This document shows positions 11,992 to 24,428 of a stretch of 64,000 bases of DNA, in pieces. The DNA is from Tetracladium setigerum (lineage: Eukaryota > Ascomycota > Leotiomycetes > Helotiales), in assembly GCA_031472005.1 (NCBI GenBank), contig PZJY01000013.1, positions 1,550,001 to 1,614,000 of the forward strand, given 5' to 3'. The notes under the pieces are model-generated. The model ran no database searches and was not told the DNA's origin. It saw only the letters and a list, made by a program, of their open reading frames with translations. How positions within the stretch are numbered: position 1 is the stretch's first letter; each line of letters opens with the position of its first letter. A program made the translations under genes and the position numbers.

Positions 11992-14900
11992 CTATTCTTC
12001 TTGGTAAGAAACCTTTCTCATCTCACCCAACCTTTGTCTCGCAGCCGCTAAATTATTTTCAAGTTGCAAAATTTCAACCTATATCAAGCAATTAGTGTCA
12101 AAACTTACTAATTGACTGACTGAATAGTTTCTATAGAAGAAAAAGTGGGGGGAAAAGATGTGAAGATACATACCTGTTGTTCCATCTCTCTAACCTTGAA
12201 CTCATGAGCCCCAAGTTTCGCATAATCAACCTTATCATCATCGACATCCCGATCGCGAATCATGCTCTGCACCTGTCTGACCAACGCACGGCAGGCAGCT
12301 CCAACAGCCTTACTGGCCTGCTCCAGGGATTCCTGAGATTTGCTCATGAAGCCAGCCTTGACTCTGCTAGCTGCCACGAGTTGAGCGGTAGATGCAGCGA
12401 CGTTGTTGGAAGCGACAATCAATTGCTCGGGGCTGTTACGGCCGGAGAGAACACCGTCTGCGGTCTCGATCAAGGTGTTGGTAGATGAAGCGACGGCTTT
12501 GGCGGCTGATATGAGACCTTCCGTCCAGCGGTTGTTCTTCTTGTAGAAAGCCGTCTTGGAGGATGTGCCGCGTCCAGCTTGGACGATTTCTTGCTGCGTG
12601 GTTGTGGCGGCTTTGATGAGTCTTGCGATGGCGTTTGTGACGGCCAAAGCAGCATCGAGGATGGAATCGTGAATGCGAAGTTCGTAGGTTGAGTAGCCGT
12701 CCTTTGGCTTCGACTTGAGTCTGGCTAGACGTTCAGCTGCAGCGTTGATAGCATTTGCAGCCTTGGTCAATTCATCGTCAACCAAATCTCCTAAATCACC
12801 CTTGTTGGAGAGTTTTCCACTGTTGGGTGCAAATGAGTCGGCAAGTTTGCTAAGTTTCTGAAGATTCATGAGAACCTCGTTGTTGATGTTGATGACAACT
12901 TCTGTCTTTTGCATGGGATCCATGCCATCAAGGCGGAAGCTCTGAAGACCTCGGAAAAACTTGACAGTCGACAGAGCAGATTGACGAGCTCCATTCATGA
13001 GCTGATCTGACTTCTTGTCGTCTGTGGCAAGTCTGGTAAGTCCCTTGGTGTTACTGAGAACATCTGCAACAGAACTGGCGAAAACGTTGATATTTCGGAT
13101 GATCTCAGCGTGGCTACTGTTGGGCCCATCTGCGATAAAGTTGTTGAAGGAAGTTGCAAATTCCATAGAACTCGCCGAGGCTTTTTCAATTTGGGAAAGA
13201 ACATAGGATGGTGTGGCATTTTGGTTACCGGCTTGCATAGACGAGTCCAATTCGTAAAGAGCATCATCAACACGCTGAACTCCGCTTTGCAGAACTGAGT
13301 CGATGATATCGTTGATCTTGCCAATGTTTGACAGAAGCATAGCATCAATCTCCCCGTCCAAAGCTTGATCGGTATCGCCTTTTGACATCTCCAACTCATT
13401 CAATCTGATCAGAGTGTCGTCCAAACTCTGCTTGTAAACCTCGAGCTCCTCTTCTTTGTCTCGTAGCAAACGCTCAGCATCGGAACCACCTTCGCTATAC
13501 TTGTTGTGGACATCTTCAAGAGCCCGAGATTTGTTTCTCAAAGCCTCTTCGAGATCAGCCATCTCGCGATTGTACTTGGAAAGCATCGACGAGAGCTCAC
13601 TGCCCTTGTTCCTCTCCAAGTTATCAGCACGATCAAGAGCCATTCGAAGTTCCCGCTTGAGCTTCTCCACCTCCTCCTTGTTCCACCACTGAGACGGTCC
13701 TTGTCGTGAAGAGCGCGATCTCGTTCCCGAATCATATCAGCGAGTTCAAGGTTCTTGGTCTTAATCTCTCGCTCAAGTTTCTCCCGCTTGTCAATGGCCT
13801 CTTGAGCTGAAGCCGCCTTCAATTGCACACCCTTGAACTTTTGCAAAAGATCCAAATGCTCATGACGAAGTTGAGAGTACAACTTCGCCAGTGCCTCGTA
13901 CTTGGTGCGCCATGTGTTGACCTGCTCCTGGAGTGCACGTACTTGGTCGTCCTTGCTACTGATTTGTTGTCCGTAGCTGGCCTGGATCTGTGCAAGCTCG
14001 CCCTCCAAAGCCTTGATCTTCTGGTCATACTGTTGCAGCATAAGTTGATCACGCGCATACTGAGCTCGAGCATCGAAATTCTCCTGTTCCAGCTGGGCCA
14101 TACGTCCTTGGGTTTGTTGTGCATACTGATTGCTCAGTAGGGCCTCCTGCTCTCTTCTCTGCTGCTCAGCCAATTGTCGTTGTTGCTCCTCGAAATCCCT
14201 TTGAGCTTGAAGCGCAGCTTGTTGTTGAGCATACAACTGCTGAGCCTGGCGTTCCTCCAAAACTCTCTGCTGATCCTCATATTCTCGGTTTTGACGTGCC
14301 TGTTCTGTCTTCCAGAATTCGCCAATCTCATCTGGTTCGTTTGTCTTTGGAGGTGCTGGAGGTGTGATTTGTCTCTCAATCTCCTGCTTCGGTCTGGCAG
14401 GTAATCGCGGAGCAGACTCGTCGTCTTCAGCGAGAAGGTTGGGTGCGTCTTGAGGGAGTTTAGGAACAGTGATCAAGCTGGTGAGATATCGGAGGTTTGA
14501 GCATTCGTAGTAAAATTTAACAAGTCGGTAATGTTGCGCATCATATCTGCCTCGGAGTGGCTCCAAAGCATCGTCATCACCGGTTGCTGTGGGAGGTTAG
14601 CGACATATCTCCGGTGAGCTGCCAAAACCTACTTGAGTGCATTGCACGTAACATGCTGGTGATAAACTTGTAAATTCCGTAACTCTCCTGAACCAGTGGT
14701 ACCAGCGCAGAAATTCTACATTCATTGTTTCCACCACTTCTGAAATGTGAGAAGATGAGCTTCTGGAACTGCTCTATCCTATCTTGAAGGGCCATCAAGT
14801 CGGAAATGGTCTCATAGCCTTCATTCGGGTCATTGATTCCCTTCAAACTAATGTATTCTTCGTACTCAAATGTACCATTGAAATCGGGGTGCTGGCTGTG

Positions 14901-15497
14901 GAAGGACAACTTTGAGAGCAAGAAGTTCACGTATTCCTTGATCAAAGGCGCATAACCACGCATGCCTTCTCCGGACATGCCGCGGTTCATGCTATCAATC
15001 CATTGCCTGTTTGCCATAGCCTCCCTCAGTGTCGATGGATGACCTTCTTGGAGAACCTTGTGTACCGTGATCAAGGCCTTGAACGTTTGTACCTCATCCG
15101 CCATAATTGGTTGCCTGTGGTCGGTTATCAGCGTCGTTCTTAGGAGTGTTCCCTGCCCAGCTCCAGAGCTTGGAAACCCAACTCTCCCTGCTTGCTATTC
15201 TGCCAGACAATGCAAGTACTAACACTTTCATCCCGGCCCAAAATGCGCCAGAGGATTTGTGGTCCCAGGTATAGACAATACAGCTCCGGACATGTTTACG
15301 CTTCGGGGCGGACTCTTCAATGCTCGTAGCTTTGCGGATATGGATCGCAAGTTCACCCTCGGACCTGGAGCAGAAATAGGTCAGTTGATGCCCCCTAGAA
15401 AAAGCTCGAGTAGAGGGGGAATAGAAGATAGGAGCTTGAAGGTGACGAACTTGGTGTGGTCGACATTGCGACTCGTTGGAGCGTAAGCCAACGCCAT
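11992..15497 (-). CDS. SLA2: Endocytic actin adaptor SLA2/END4 (HIP1R family), with an apparent 1-nt deletion
   Basis: Sla2 couples clathrin-coated pits to actin. Proposed exons are complement(11992..12078, 12174..14586, 14633..15114, 15224..15364, 15493..15497), about 1042 aa after one base is restored. The 5 nt first exon gives MA, then SEGELAIHIRKATSIEE. Domains in order: an ANTH lipid-binding domain at residues of about 5-280 (KRKHVRSCIVYTWDHKSS; ADEVQTFKALITVHKVLQEG); a long Gln/Glu-rich coiled coil at about 330-610; and a C-terminal I/LWEQ talin-like actin-binding module (RWTEGLISAAKAVA, LIVASNNVAASTAQLVAASR). The frame breaks near 13681-13687: RDRALHDKDRLSGG is in one frame and KEEVEKLKRELRMALDRADN in the next. 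SLA2 is a classical marker of the ascomycete MAT region. Confidence 0.92.
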
Positions 15498-16517
15498 TCT
15501 GGCAGTTATTAATCAGTTGTCGCGATATTTCGCTGGTGTGGGAAATACAGAAACCAGGACGCGACAAACAAATTGCGCAAATGGGGAGGAGTGGGAGGTT
15601 GTAGAGGATGAGGAGGGAGGTTGTTGGTGGTCTTGTGGTGGGTGCTTGAATGTTAATGAGGCCCGACTATCAACCAGCCTTGGCGGATGCGTATGCGTAA
15701 TGTGGCGGGCCGAGAGAAATAGGTAACAGGACAGAAGGTTTCTAGAACTTTGCTACACTTTTAGCGTCTATGCTGTCGGTTTAGTCGGATTCACCCAGGT
15801 GGTGATTTATTCTAATATGAACCTAGATTGAGAGAGGGAAATACCCACTTGTGAAATGTAGTCTGTCCTTCCCTACCCGAAGTAGGTACTGTACCTACAC
15901 TTCACCTTGGTTAACATGAGCTCCCATTCACCCATCTTTTTGTCAAATACTGAATGAAAAAAGTATTAGCGTGGTAGTTAGTAGCTATCTTGGAAGTAAG
16001 CAAAGTTCATGTATGAATTAATCTTCTACGCTATCTTCAACAAGCTAGTTAAAAATAAATATATTATTCTCTTGAACTTGCAGGGTATTTCAATTGTACT
16101 GTACAGTGCTGGATAGACGTTGAGGACGTTGGGCGCAGGAAGACAAAGTTGATATCAATTGTGAAGCAAACCAATCAATTATAGCCAATCTCAAGACTCC
16201 GTTTTCCTTGAAGTTTTGATTCACGAAATCACAATTTGTGATTTTTGGTTTGGCATAACGGTTCAGGAAAGATCGCGGGATTCTCCAGAAAAAGCATTCA
16301 CAAGTCGCGTCTACCCCTCCATCGCTCAAAATAATCATAAAACAACACAACTGCCGTCCCCGGGAATGTCTGCAATAGGTGGATTTAGCACCTTGAACTC
16401 ATCTATGCTCTTGCTAACTTGCTCATTAGATGGGGAAGGAGCTAATCAGCGAACTGAAGACTTTCCATCTTACGCGTCAAATGAAGATATAAACTTCATG
16501 AGAACCCCAAACACAAC
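15498..16517. promoter_or_regulatory. Divergent promoter region SLA2-APC5
   Basis: About 1 kb separates the SLA2 and APC5 start codons and presumably contains both promoters. Open frames here (for example 15517-15726 and 16216-16521) show no family features. Nothing else was recognised. Confidence 0.5.
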
Positions 16518-18936
16518 ATGACGCGCTTCTTGACTCCCTCGAAGATAGGCCTCCTAATCCTAATCGAATTATACACGGAATCGGCCGTTCCAACATCCTC
16601 CACGCTTCCCATTCTTTCCTTCATTCTCAACCAGCTTCTCCCCACTACCTCAAACCACAAACCGAACCCAAGGACACTAAGTCCTTACCCTTCATCCTCG
16701 ACCTCAAAGCCTTCGAATCCCTTCTATCCTCCCACACATCAGCGGCAGGTCTGCCAGGTCGTACATTATGGGATCACTTCCTCCGGAAGCTGTGGGAGAT
16801 TGACAGTCTGGATGCTCTCCACGTCTTCTTTGACAGGCGAACATTCTTACTAGCAAAGACAAAGGAGGAAGCTAGAAAGGAAGCAGAAATGGGAATACCT
16901 CCTCCTTCTGGAGAGGTGACTATGCTTTCACACACTTCACCTTTTGGCAGCTTCGTTCGGAGGTCCAAAGTCGAGTTTGAGCGTCTACGATTCGGTGATG
17001 CTCTCTCACTGTGGAAGTCGCTCGTCAGGTGGAGAAACGAATCAAAATCATATTGGTCAAGGAGGAATGGAGGGATTGGGAGATGGGCGGGAGACAAAGC
17101 CTTGGGTGATGGGGAGGAAGAATGGGGTTCTCACGCAACAGAGATGTTGGAGCTTGTAGCGTATGGAGATTTGAGACTCGAAGAAACCGAAGATGGGACT
17201 ATCAGTACGGATGATGTGGAGAAACTTTTGGAGTTTCAAGTGGAACAAATGCAGAGTCAGTCAACTGTTCCTGTAAAGAGGGATGTTTCTAACTTGGAAT
17301 AGAAATCGGAACCAGAGTACCGGCAGAGGTCAAGGACATGTTCAAGAGCGTACTTGATGAGAGAATCTTGATACCGAGTCTCTCGCATTATTTAAAGTAA
17401 GTTTTGATCTTTCCTTCAGAGTCACATCTAACAGTTACTAGCTTCCTGGATTCTTGGAGATCTGGAGACTACCCAGCATCCTTCGACAACCTCCACCGAT
17501 ACTTCGATTACACAATGCAAAACAGAGATCGTCTCTTCTATCAATATGCTCTCATGAACCTGGCTGTACTTCAGGCGGATTTCGGTTGCTACGATGAAGC
17601 GGTTGCAGCCATGATGGAAACAGTGTCAACGGCCAGAGAGAACAAAGATATGCCTTGCCTGAACTTTGCTCTCAACTGGTTGTACCATTTTGGGAAAGCT
17701 CACCCTAAAATTATCAAAGGTGCCGAACAGACAAATATGCTTGGGGTTGAGCGAGAGGGATTGTCCTTCCTCCGCATCAAGGCAAAGGAGACTGGAATGT
17801 GGACATTATGGAGTTCGTCATTGCTGAGTGAAGCAAAATTGGGAATGTCAAATGGTGAAAGTGTTGCAACGGCGTTCGACAACATTCTCAAAAGCTCACA
17901 TCTTATTGCGGAAAAGAATATGAAGAGCATGATGGGCCCACAACTGGCTATGAGTGCAGGCATTTGGGGTAGACTGGGTGTTGTGCATTTAGCACGACAA
18001 TACTGCGATATTTTCCTTAGCTGTTATTCCACTTCAGCTCTGTTTGACGATACGTTACGGTTCACATGTCAAGTGGCTCATCTTCTTGCAAAGCGTGGCC
18101 GTTATGATGAGGCCATGGAGAAATTGGATGCTTTAGATGAGAACTCGCTTCGGTCGTGGAAAGCCAACCAATATTGGCTCAAATACCGAGGCATCATCCG
18201 CCTGAAGAGAGATCTTCATAGAAACAACCTAGACGGAGCCGACCAGCTCCTTTCCCAACTCCTACAATGCAACGGAGACGACACAGACTCCGATCTAGCA
18301 TTTGAGATCAAAGTCCTCCGCATAGACTATCTTGTCCGTCGAACCAACTACAGCATGGCCTTGGCCCAAATCGAAGAGCTCTCGGAGTCACTGAAGGAAG
18401 ACGGTGAGGACATCAATCTCCGAATCAGACTTCTGATCTTGAAAGCATCGTTACAAGATAAATCCGGCCGTCCCCAAAAAGGATTTTCCATCGCAGTCCG
18501 CGCTGCAAGTATCGCCTGGCGCGCACGACTCATCCCACCACTCTGGGCAGCCATGGGCGCAATCGCCAACATCCTCACCTCCCTCTACGAATTCCAAGCT
18601 TCCGCTCAGCTCCTCATCGCCATCCTCCCTCGGGCACTCGAAGGCGAGGATTGTGCTTTGAATGCCCAGCTCTACTCATTCCTCGTCGATGCGCATATGG
18701 GTCTCGCAGGCCAAGCGGGGTCAGAGAGTCAAAAGGGGAAGGAGAATTTGACGAAGTGTCTGGAGTTTATTGATAGTGCGTTTAGTGAGTATTCGGCCAT
18801 TGAGGATGTGAGGGGTCAGTGTGAGATGATGGCTAAGAAGGCGACGATTATGAGGGTCGTGGGAGAAGATGTGCTGGCTAATGACTATGCGAGTGCGTAT
18901 TTGAGGTTGAAGGAGGAGGCGGCTTTAGTAGTGTGA
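16518..18936 (+). CDS. APC5: Anaphase-promoting complex subunit 5, with an apparent 1-nt deletion
   Basis: Apc5 is a TPR-type scaffold subunit of the APC/C ubiquitin ligase that drives mitotic exit. Proposed exons are 16518..17255, 17303..17396 and 17442..18936, about 775 aa after one base is restored. The N-terminus MTRFLTPSKIGLLILIELYT and the region LPGRTLWDHFLRKLWEIDSL with DALHVFFD are typical of Apc5 but lie in different frames. The break falls near 16661-16669, where a CC is probably CCC. Later signatures are FLDSWRSGDYPASFDNLHRY and FDYTMQNRDRLFYQYALMNL, followed by helical TPR-like repeats to the end. APC5 is a regular neighbour of COX13 and APN2 next to fungal MAT loci. Confidence 0.9.
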
Positions 18937-19369
18937 TATGAATTAGACTAGATAACGATACCCAAGATTTGTAACATTGAATTTTCTGTCGTGTTGCCGA
19001 GGCTGGGTACTTGTGGAAGATGTGTGCAACGGGGTAGTTACTATTGTGGCGTGAGCTCTCATAACTTTTGGTCCTGGTGCTTCGGGGAACAGAAAAGAAG
19101 TCGTAGCAGCAAGCGTGGATGAGTACGCAAAGTATAAGTAGCCTTTAGGCAGAGAAGGAAATTCGATCAGGCCATCAAGACTAGCAAAATGCTCAAAACA
19201 CAACTTCCTACCAGCTTCCTACACATTTGTAGTTTTTGACCTTGCGGACAATTTCTGAATTGGATAACTAGGACTCAAAGAGAAATGTACAGTTGTCTCG
19301 TCACCATCAGTGATCGCCCCTTTCGCCTTCCAAGCTGCCTCCTTCTAACAATCTGCTGTTCTCTCCAAA
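18937..19369. other. Convergent 3' region APC5-COX13
   Basis: This 433 bp gap lies between convergent stop codons. I see no gene or repeat in it. Confidence 0.5.
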
Positions 19370-20179
19370 TTAATCCTTCTTGTGGTAGTTGACATTTGTG
19401 TTCCAGCTGGCACATAAACAGTTAGCATTCCATCAATTCCCATCATTCAACATCACATCGATCATTATGAATACGGAAGCTCCATCAGAAGGGAGTCACA
19501 TTCGAGAGTGGTTACTTACAACGCAGTCTGTGATGCGGGGTTAGCGATTGCACTTCATCATACGATTCTGGAAAAGCACTCACCTTGTCTCCATCTCCCC
19601 AGAAGAAGTTCTTGGTTCGAATGTTCTGGTATTCGTACTCTGTTCGCTCCTCAAGAGGCTCCAAGTGGGACCAGTGAGCCCAATGCTCATTCCAGAGGTT
19701 GTAGGCGTTGACGCTTGCAATGATCAAGCAAGGGATCGTTCCACTGTGGAAATGTTCAGCTTCTTCCTCATCATCAACTTCAAATATCCCATCATTGCTC
19801 ATGGCTCCTTCCTTCCTTCCTTCATCAATTGGCTCCTTTTGTTCTTCTCATCGCCTCTCGTCCTCCCTCGGCAAGTCACTTTTAAACATCGAACGTGGGG
19901 ATCTTACTAGATGGAAAGCTTGCGCCAGAGATCTGTACACCACGTCAGCTTTACATCCCCCAATCTACTCCCCTTCCCTCATCTCCTTTACTCACCACTG
20001 GTACCAGCGGCATGGTCCTTCACGGCCTGTCTTTCCCGGTTGAAAGCATTATCTTGAGCGCCCTTGAAGGTGTTGCCGGAGCTTGCGAATCGGCGTTGGA
20101 AAGGGGTACGGATGGATGGAGTGCGTAGCTGAGCAGCTAGGCGCTGGGAGGTGCGTGCAATTGATCGTTGAGGAAGCAT
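19370..20179 (-). CDS. COX13: Cytochrome c oxidase subunit VIa (COX13), mitochondrial
   Basis: This is a nuclear-encoded accessory subunit of respiratory complex IV in the inner mitochondrial membrane. Proposed exons are complement(19370..19406, 19520..19527, 19584..19743, 19908..19932, 19996..20179), 414 nt and 137 aa. The N-terminus is an Arg/Ser-rich presequence (MLPQRSIARTSQRLAAQL). The conserved core reads HAAGTSGTS-like, LWRKLSIY, then IPCLIIASVNAYNLWNEH (membrane segment), EERTEYEYQNIRTKNFFWGD, and the tail FWNTNVNYHKKD. The tail and the 8 nt exon (19520..19527, coding T-A plus two bases) are reached only by splicing; both have canonical ends and match the family's usual C-terminus. 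The gene is divergent from APN2 by 288 bp. Confidence 0.92.
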
Positions 20180-20467
20180 TGTGGTGGTGTTGGTGGTTCA
20201 ATTGCTGATTAGGATGAAAGATTGAGGTCGTATGAGGTTTGGGACGATGTTCAGCAAGGCCTTGGCAGTTTGACTGTCCCCGGTTCTGATCACGTGTATT
20301 CGTGACGACATGACGGGCGGCAGTCGCGGTCCATCTCTTGTAAGTTCACTGTTTCTTTCAATCTTTCCAGCTCTCCTCTCTTACATTCACTTAGCGTTGA
20401 TGGTGAAGATGAAGGTTGAGTGATGCGGGGGCAGACTTGTTTCTAAACTCCAGAGGACGCCGATAGC

Positions 20468-22641
20468 ATGTCTGAGGCAAAAGAGGAGCAGCGAGGTCTA
20501 CGGATCACAACATGGAACGGTAAGCTAGCTATGGAACCAAGCTTGCAGAATCTTGATAAAGTGAGCTAACAGCTTCCAGTCAACGGAATAAGGTGAGAAT
20601 TTGAGAGGTATTGGTATATTGAGTATTCCAGTAAGCTGACTTTATAGAAATCCGTTCGGATATCAGCCATGGCGTCAGGAAAGAACTTTTGCGGTAAGCC
20701 GGAATTCAAGAGATGTGAAAATCGAGTGCTGATTCTGAGATCAGGCAATGTTTGAAATTCTCCAAGCAGATATTGTGGTCATGCAAGAAGCGAAAATTCA
20801 GAGGAAAGACCTTCAAGATGATATGGTACTGGTCCCAGGGTGGGACGTGTATTTCAGTCTTCCAAAGCACAAAAAAGGTATACGCATGTCACTATCAGGA
20901 GAATTGAATAATTACTGACTATTCAAGGATATTCTGGAGTTGCCATCTACACTCGAAATTCTATATGTGCTCCAATTCGTGCTGAGGAGGGTATCACAGG
21001 CATTCTCACCCCTCCAAACTCTAAAACCAGTTTCTGCAATCTCCCACAAGAACAACAGATCGGCGGCTATCCAACTCCTTACCAACTCTCAAACACTACA
21101 CTCGATGCCGCAACACTTGATTCTGAAGGACGCTGCGTGATTCTGGAATTCCCTGCCTTTGTCCTCATTGGAACTTACTGTCCAGCAACCCGCGACGAAT
21201 CCAGGGATGAGTTCCGTCTTGGTTTCCTCGATGCCTTAGATGCTCGTGTACGAAATCTTGTGGCTCTTGGGAAGCGAGTGTTTTTAACTGGGGATCTGAA
21301 TATCATGCGCGAGGAGTTGGATACGGCAAATATGGACGAGATGCTAAAGAAACGAGGAGTGACAGCCGAAGAATTTTTTTCAAGTCCATCGAGGAGAATG
21401 CTCAATCATCTTCTGATTGGTGGGAAAGTCTACGGCGAAAAGGACGAAGGACGAGAGAAGCCAGTCATGTGGGATATCTGTCGGTCTTTTCATCCAACTC
21501 GGAAAGGAATGTTCACATGCTGGGAGCAAAAGATCAATGCTCGACCAGGAAACTTTGGCTCCAGAATCGACTATGTTCTTTGCAGTGATGGTTGGAAGGA
21601 TTGGTTTTGCGACTCAAACATTCAAGAAGGTCTCATGGGCTCGGATCATTGTCCAGTTTACGCCACCTTGAAGCAGAAGGTCGAAATTGATGGGAAAGAA
21701 GTGGACATAAGGGACATCATGAGCTCTGGTTTGTACAAGGACGGGGTTGTGGTTAAAGAGTGGGATACGAAGTATCTCCTCCCAACATCAGCGAAGCTCA
21801 TTCCTGAGTTCGACAAGCGGCGCAGCATTCGAGATATGTTTGCTAGGAAACCCTCCGTGGCAAGTGAGACTTCTCATTTTTCAAAAGTGGAGGAGGGGAG
21901 TGAGCAGAGTTCGTTACAAACGCGAGAAGAGTCTACATCGGAGGAGACTGTAGTAGGAACGCCTGAAAGTGCTCAAACAGAGGAGCAGCAAGATACACAA
22001 ACAAGCGAATCGCAGGATACTGTTACAACAAGCACATCATTTGCAAGTACATCAACGACCACCCCAAATAAAATAGCAACAAAGCGTCCAGGCGAAACAT
22101 TGTCATCTCTTGCACAGAAACGTGGGAAGGCCAATTCAAAAGGAGTTTCTGCTGCTAAAGGCAAACCTACAAAGGCCCAGAGTAGCCTGAAAGGCTTCTT
22201 CAAGCCGAAAGATGTTACACCCAAAGCCATTGCAACCCCCCGCTACCAGCCTCATCTTCATCAAAAACGAATCTTGACAGCTCGAACACAACATTAAATC
22301 TCGAACCCAATCCAAGTCCCTCTGAATCCCCGATACCATCGACATCTCCAGCTATGATCTCCCGCAGCAGGCCTTTCAACCTTGCCGAACAGAAAGATGT
22401 TATCGATCCCATAGTCGCCAAGGAAAGCTGGTCGAAGCTATTAACGAAGCGAGTCAACCCCCGATGCGACCACAACGAGCCATGCATATCACACACAACA
22501 AAGAAAGCGGGAGTCAATTGTGGGAGGGCCTTTTTCATGTGTGGGAGACCTCTTGGTCCTTCGGGGCAGAAGGAGAAGAATACACAGTGGAGATGTGGGA
22601 CATTCATATGGAGTAGCGATTGGACGGCTGATATGACATGA
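20468..22641 (+). CDS. APN2: AP endonuclease 2 (class II DNA lyase), with an apparent 1-nt deletion
   Basis: Apn2 is a base-excision-repair AP endonuclease and 3'-phosphodiesterase. Proposed exons are 20468..20519, 20580..20592 (13 nt), 20648..20693, 20745..20877 and 20928..22641, about 652 aa after one base is restored. Exonuclease-endonuclease-phosphatase motifs are ITTWNVNGIR at the N-terminus, VMQEAKIQ, GDLNIMREELD and LMGSDHCPVYA. A PCNA-interaction motif (QSSLKGFF) follows. A C-terminal GRF zinc finger contains CDHNEPC...NCGRAFFMCGRP. The frame breaks at the C6 run 22236-22241 (IATPR in one frame, PASSSSKTNL in the other); a seventh C restores it. APN2 is the standard flank of ascomycete MAT loci, and here it is the gene next to MAT1-2-1. 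Confidence 0.93.
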
Positions 22642-23217
22642 GATAGGCATACATGAGTGTGTGACGAAGGCTTGTGTCATGCGAATAGCGCCGCGAGAGA
22701 AAAGGATGCCTGAGAGATCTAGTTCTTTGGTGTATTACCGAGGTTCTAGATGCCACTTCACGGTAGAAGAAGAATCATTCGATAAATGACCTATTGGAGC
22801 AGGTTGGGGCTGCCTCTGTTGCTGGGATGGGGGTTTCTTGATGTGCTAAAGCTGCTAGCTCGTCGGAAAAGAGGTTTAAAAGGGAGGAGGATTGAGAATT
22901 GCTGTGGTCTGATCACCACATTATTACAACCATTTCTAGACGAAGGAAGGAAGAGTTATGAGAGAAGGGCCATCAAATTATTAAATTTCACAGAATAGAA
23001 TCACTGATGAGTATACAGAAGCAAATAATCCCAAGAGACCATGTGGAATCAATTCCGTAATCATGCGCCCAAAGTATCCCACACCACAGTAGAACATGCA
23101 CCTGAAGGAAAGAAATGCAAACTCATTTCTGTGTGATCGCCCAATCCTAAATGTTGAGCCTGAGGTTGCACAACTATTTTCTGTGGCATGCTTCTTCCCT
23201 CTAACATTCAATTTTGG

Positions 23218-23446
23218 CTGCGGTGGCCGAAACTTGCCTCGAGCGTCGCTACTGTGGTCAAACCTTGCCTTGAACGTCGCGATTTCTGGCTACGGTGATC
23301 TGAAATTGCCTTGAACGTCAGCCCTGGTGAGGTGCGGTGGCCTAAACTTGCCTTGAACGTCAAGTTTGTTGACATACGGCGATCAAAACTTGCCTTGAAC
23401 GGCGCCCACCTGGCTACGGCGGGCCCAAACTTGCCTTGAAGGTAGT
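23218..23446. repeat. Minisatellite, about six degenerate copies of a 39-46 bp unit
   Basis: A core close to AACTTGCCTTGAACGTC recurs at about 23230, 23261, 23303, 23343, 23386 and 23427. Each core is preceded by a GGTGGCC/CGGCGATC-like box (TGCGGTGG or TACGGYGA types). Copies differ by substitutions and in spacer length. The array sits 0.6 kb beyond APN2, on the MAT side. Confidence 0.8.
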
Positions 23447-24167
23447 CGTTGCCACGCAACGGCCATATAAGCAAACAATTAAACGAGCCTCACGAAACTT
23501 CGAAGTACACTCACGAACATGAAATCAGCCCTCAAGCCCACAACACAACATCACAACGGGATACACACAAGTCACAGTCACATTCAAGCAGGAAAGGCAC
23601 CAAGATGTTTTTTTTTCGGTCATTGTACTTAACTAAGGTTGTCTAAATACAATATTGGTTGGGTAAATTATCTAGAAAGCCTGATCAACCTTCTAGACAA
23701 TTCATTTTACTTCTTTTTTTGTGGTTTTTGCAGACCCTCCCTCCCCAATGATTCCATGATATTTCCCTCCCCTAACAATATCCATAAATCCAGGAAACCA
23801 TCCACGGCCAGGTTTTTCGTGTAATGTACAAACAGAAAGAGCATCACTCATATCAATGAATGAATGTTGAAATAGTGATTCCAATGAAGAAACCACCCAA
23901 GCAACAAACAAACACCGGTGATCTCCTTTCACTGCCCTCCATTTTTGTGTAGAAGACGATTCGTGACAATGTAACTCTGTTCTGCTCAACTGCTGCTGAG
24001 TGGGAGGTAACCGATTCCGAACGAGGACAGGAGGAAGTTGAGACCGTGATGTATTCTGAGGGTTCCAGTCAAAGAGTACATGTAGGTAACAACGCTGCCG
24101 TGATTGTTGGTGGAAAAGGTTTGCAACCATCATACTAAGAGATTGTCCGCGAGGTAAAGTAAAGCAA

Positions 24168-24428
24168 AGACAAGTTGTGGGAAATCTGGTGTTTTCGAGA
24201 GCTGTCGAAAGCTTTGGTCGTGTTGCTCAAGGAAAGGGTTGAAATTCCGGTTGACGAGATAAGTTGTGGAAGATCTGGGATTTGAGAGCAGCTGAAAGCT
24301 TATGTCGTAGGCTCAAGAAAGAATCGAAGTTCCGATTGTCAATAAGAGTATGGAGAGATCTGGAGATTGAGAGCAGTCGAAATCAGAAGTCGTGCGCTCA
24401 AGAGACAGAAAAGTGGTGCCAAGTCGAC
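24168..24428. repeat. Three diverged tandem copies of an 84-90 bp unit near the MAT1-2-1 3' end
   Basis: Three consecutive blocks start near 24170, 24258 and 24341. Each has the same order of words: AAGTTGTGG/AAGAGTATGG, then GATCTGG, TTGAGAGCAG, GTCGAAA/CTGAAAG, GTCGT and GCTCAAG. They end about 330 bp downstream of the MAT1-2-1 stop codon. No coding frame is shared by the three copies. Confidence 0.7.

Noticed and set aside
23702..24133. 143-codon minus-strand frame between APN2 and MAT1-2-1
   Set aside because: No conserved motif, signal or family resemblance, and it runs into low-complexity sequence; treated as chance.
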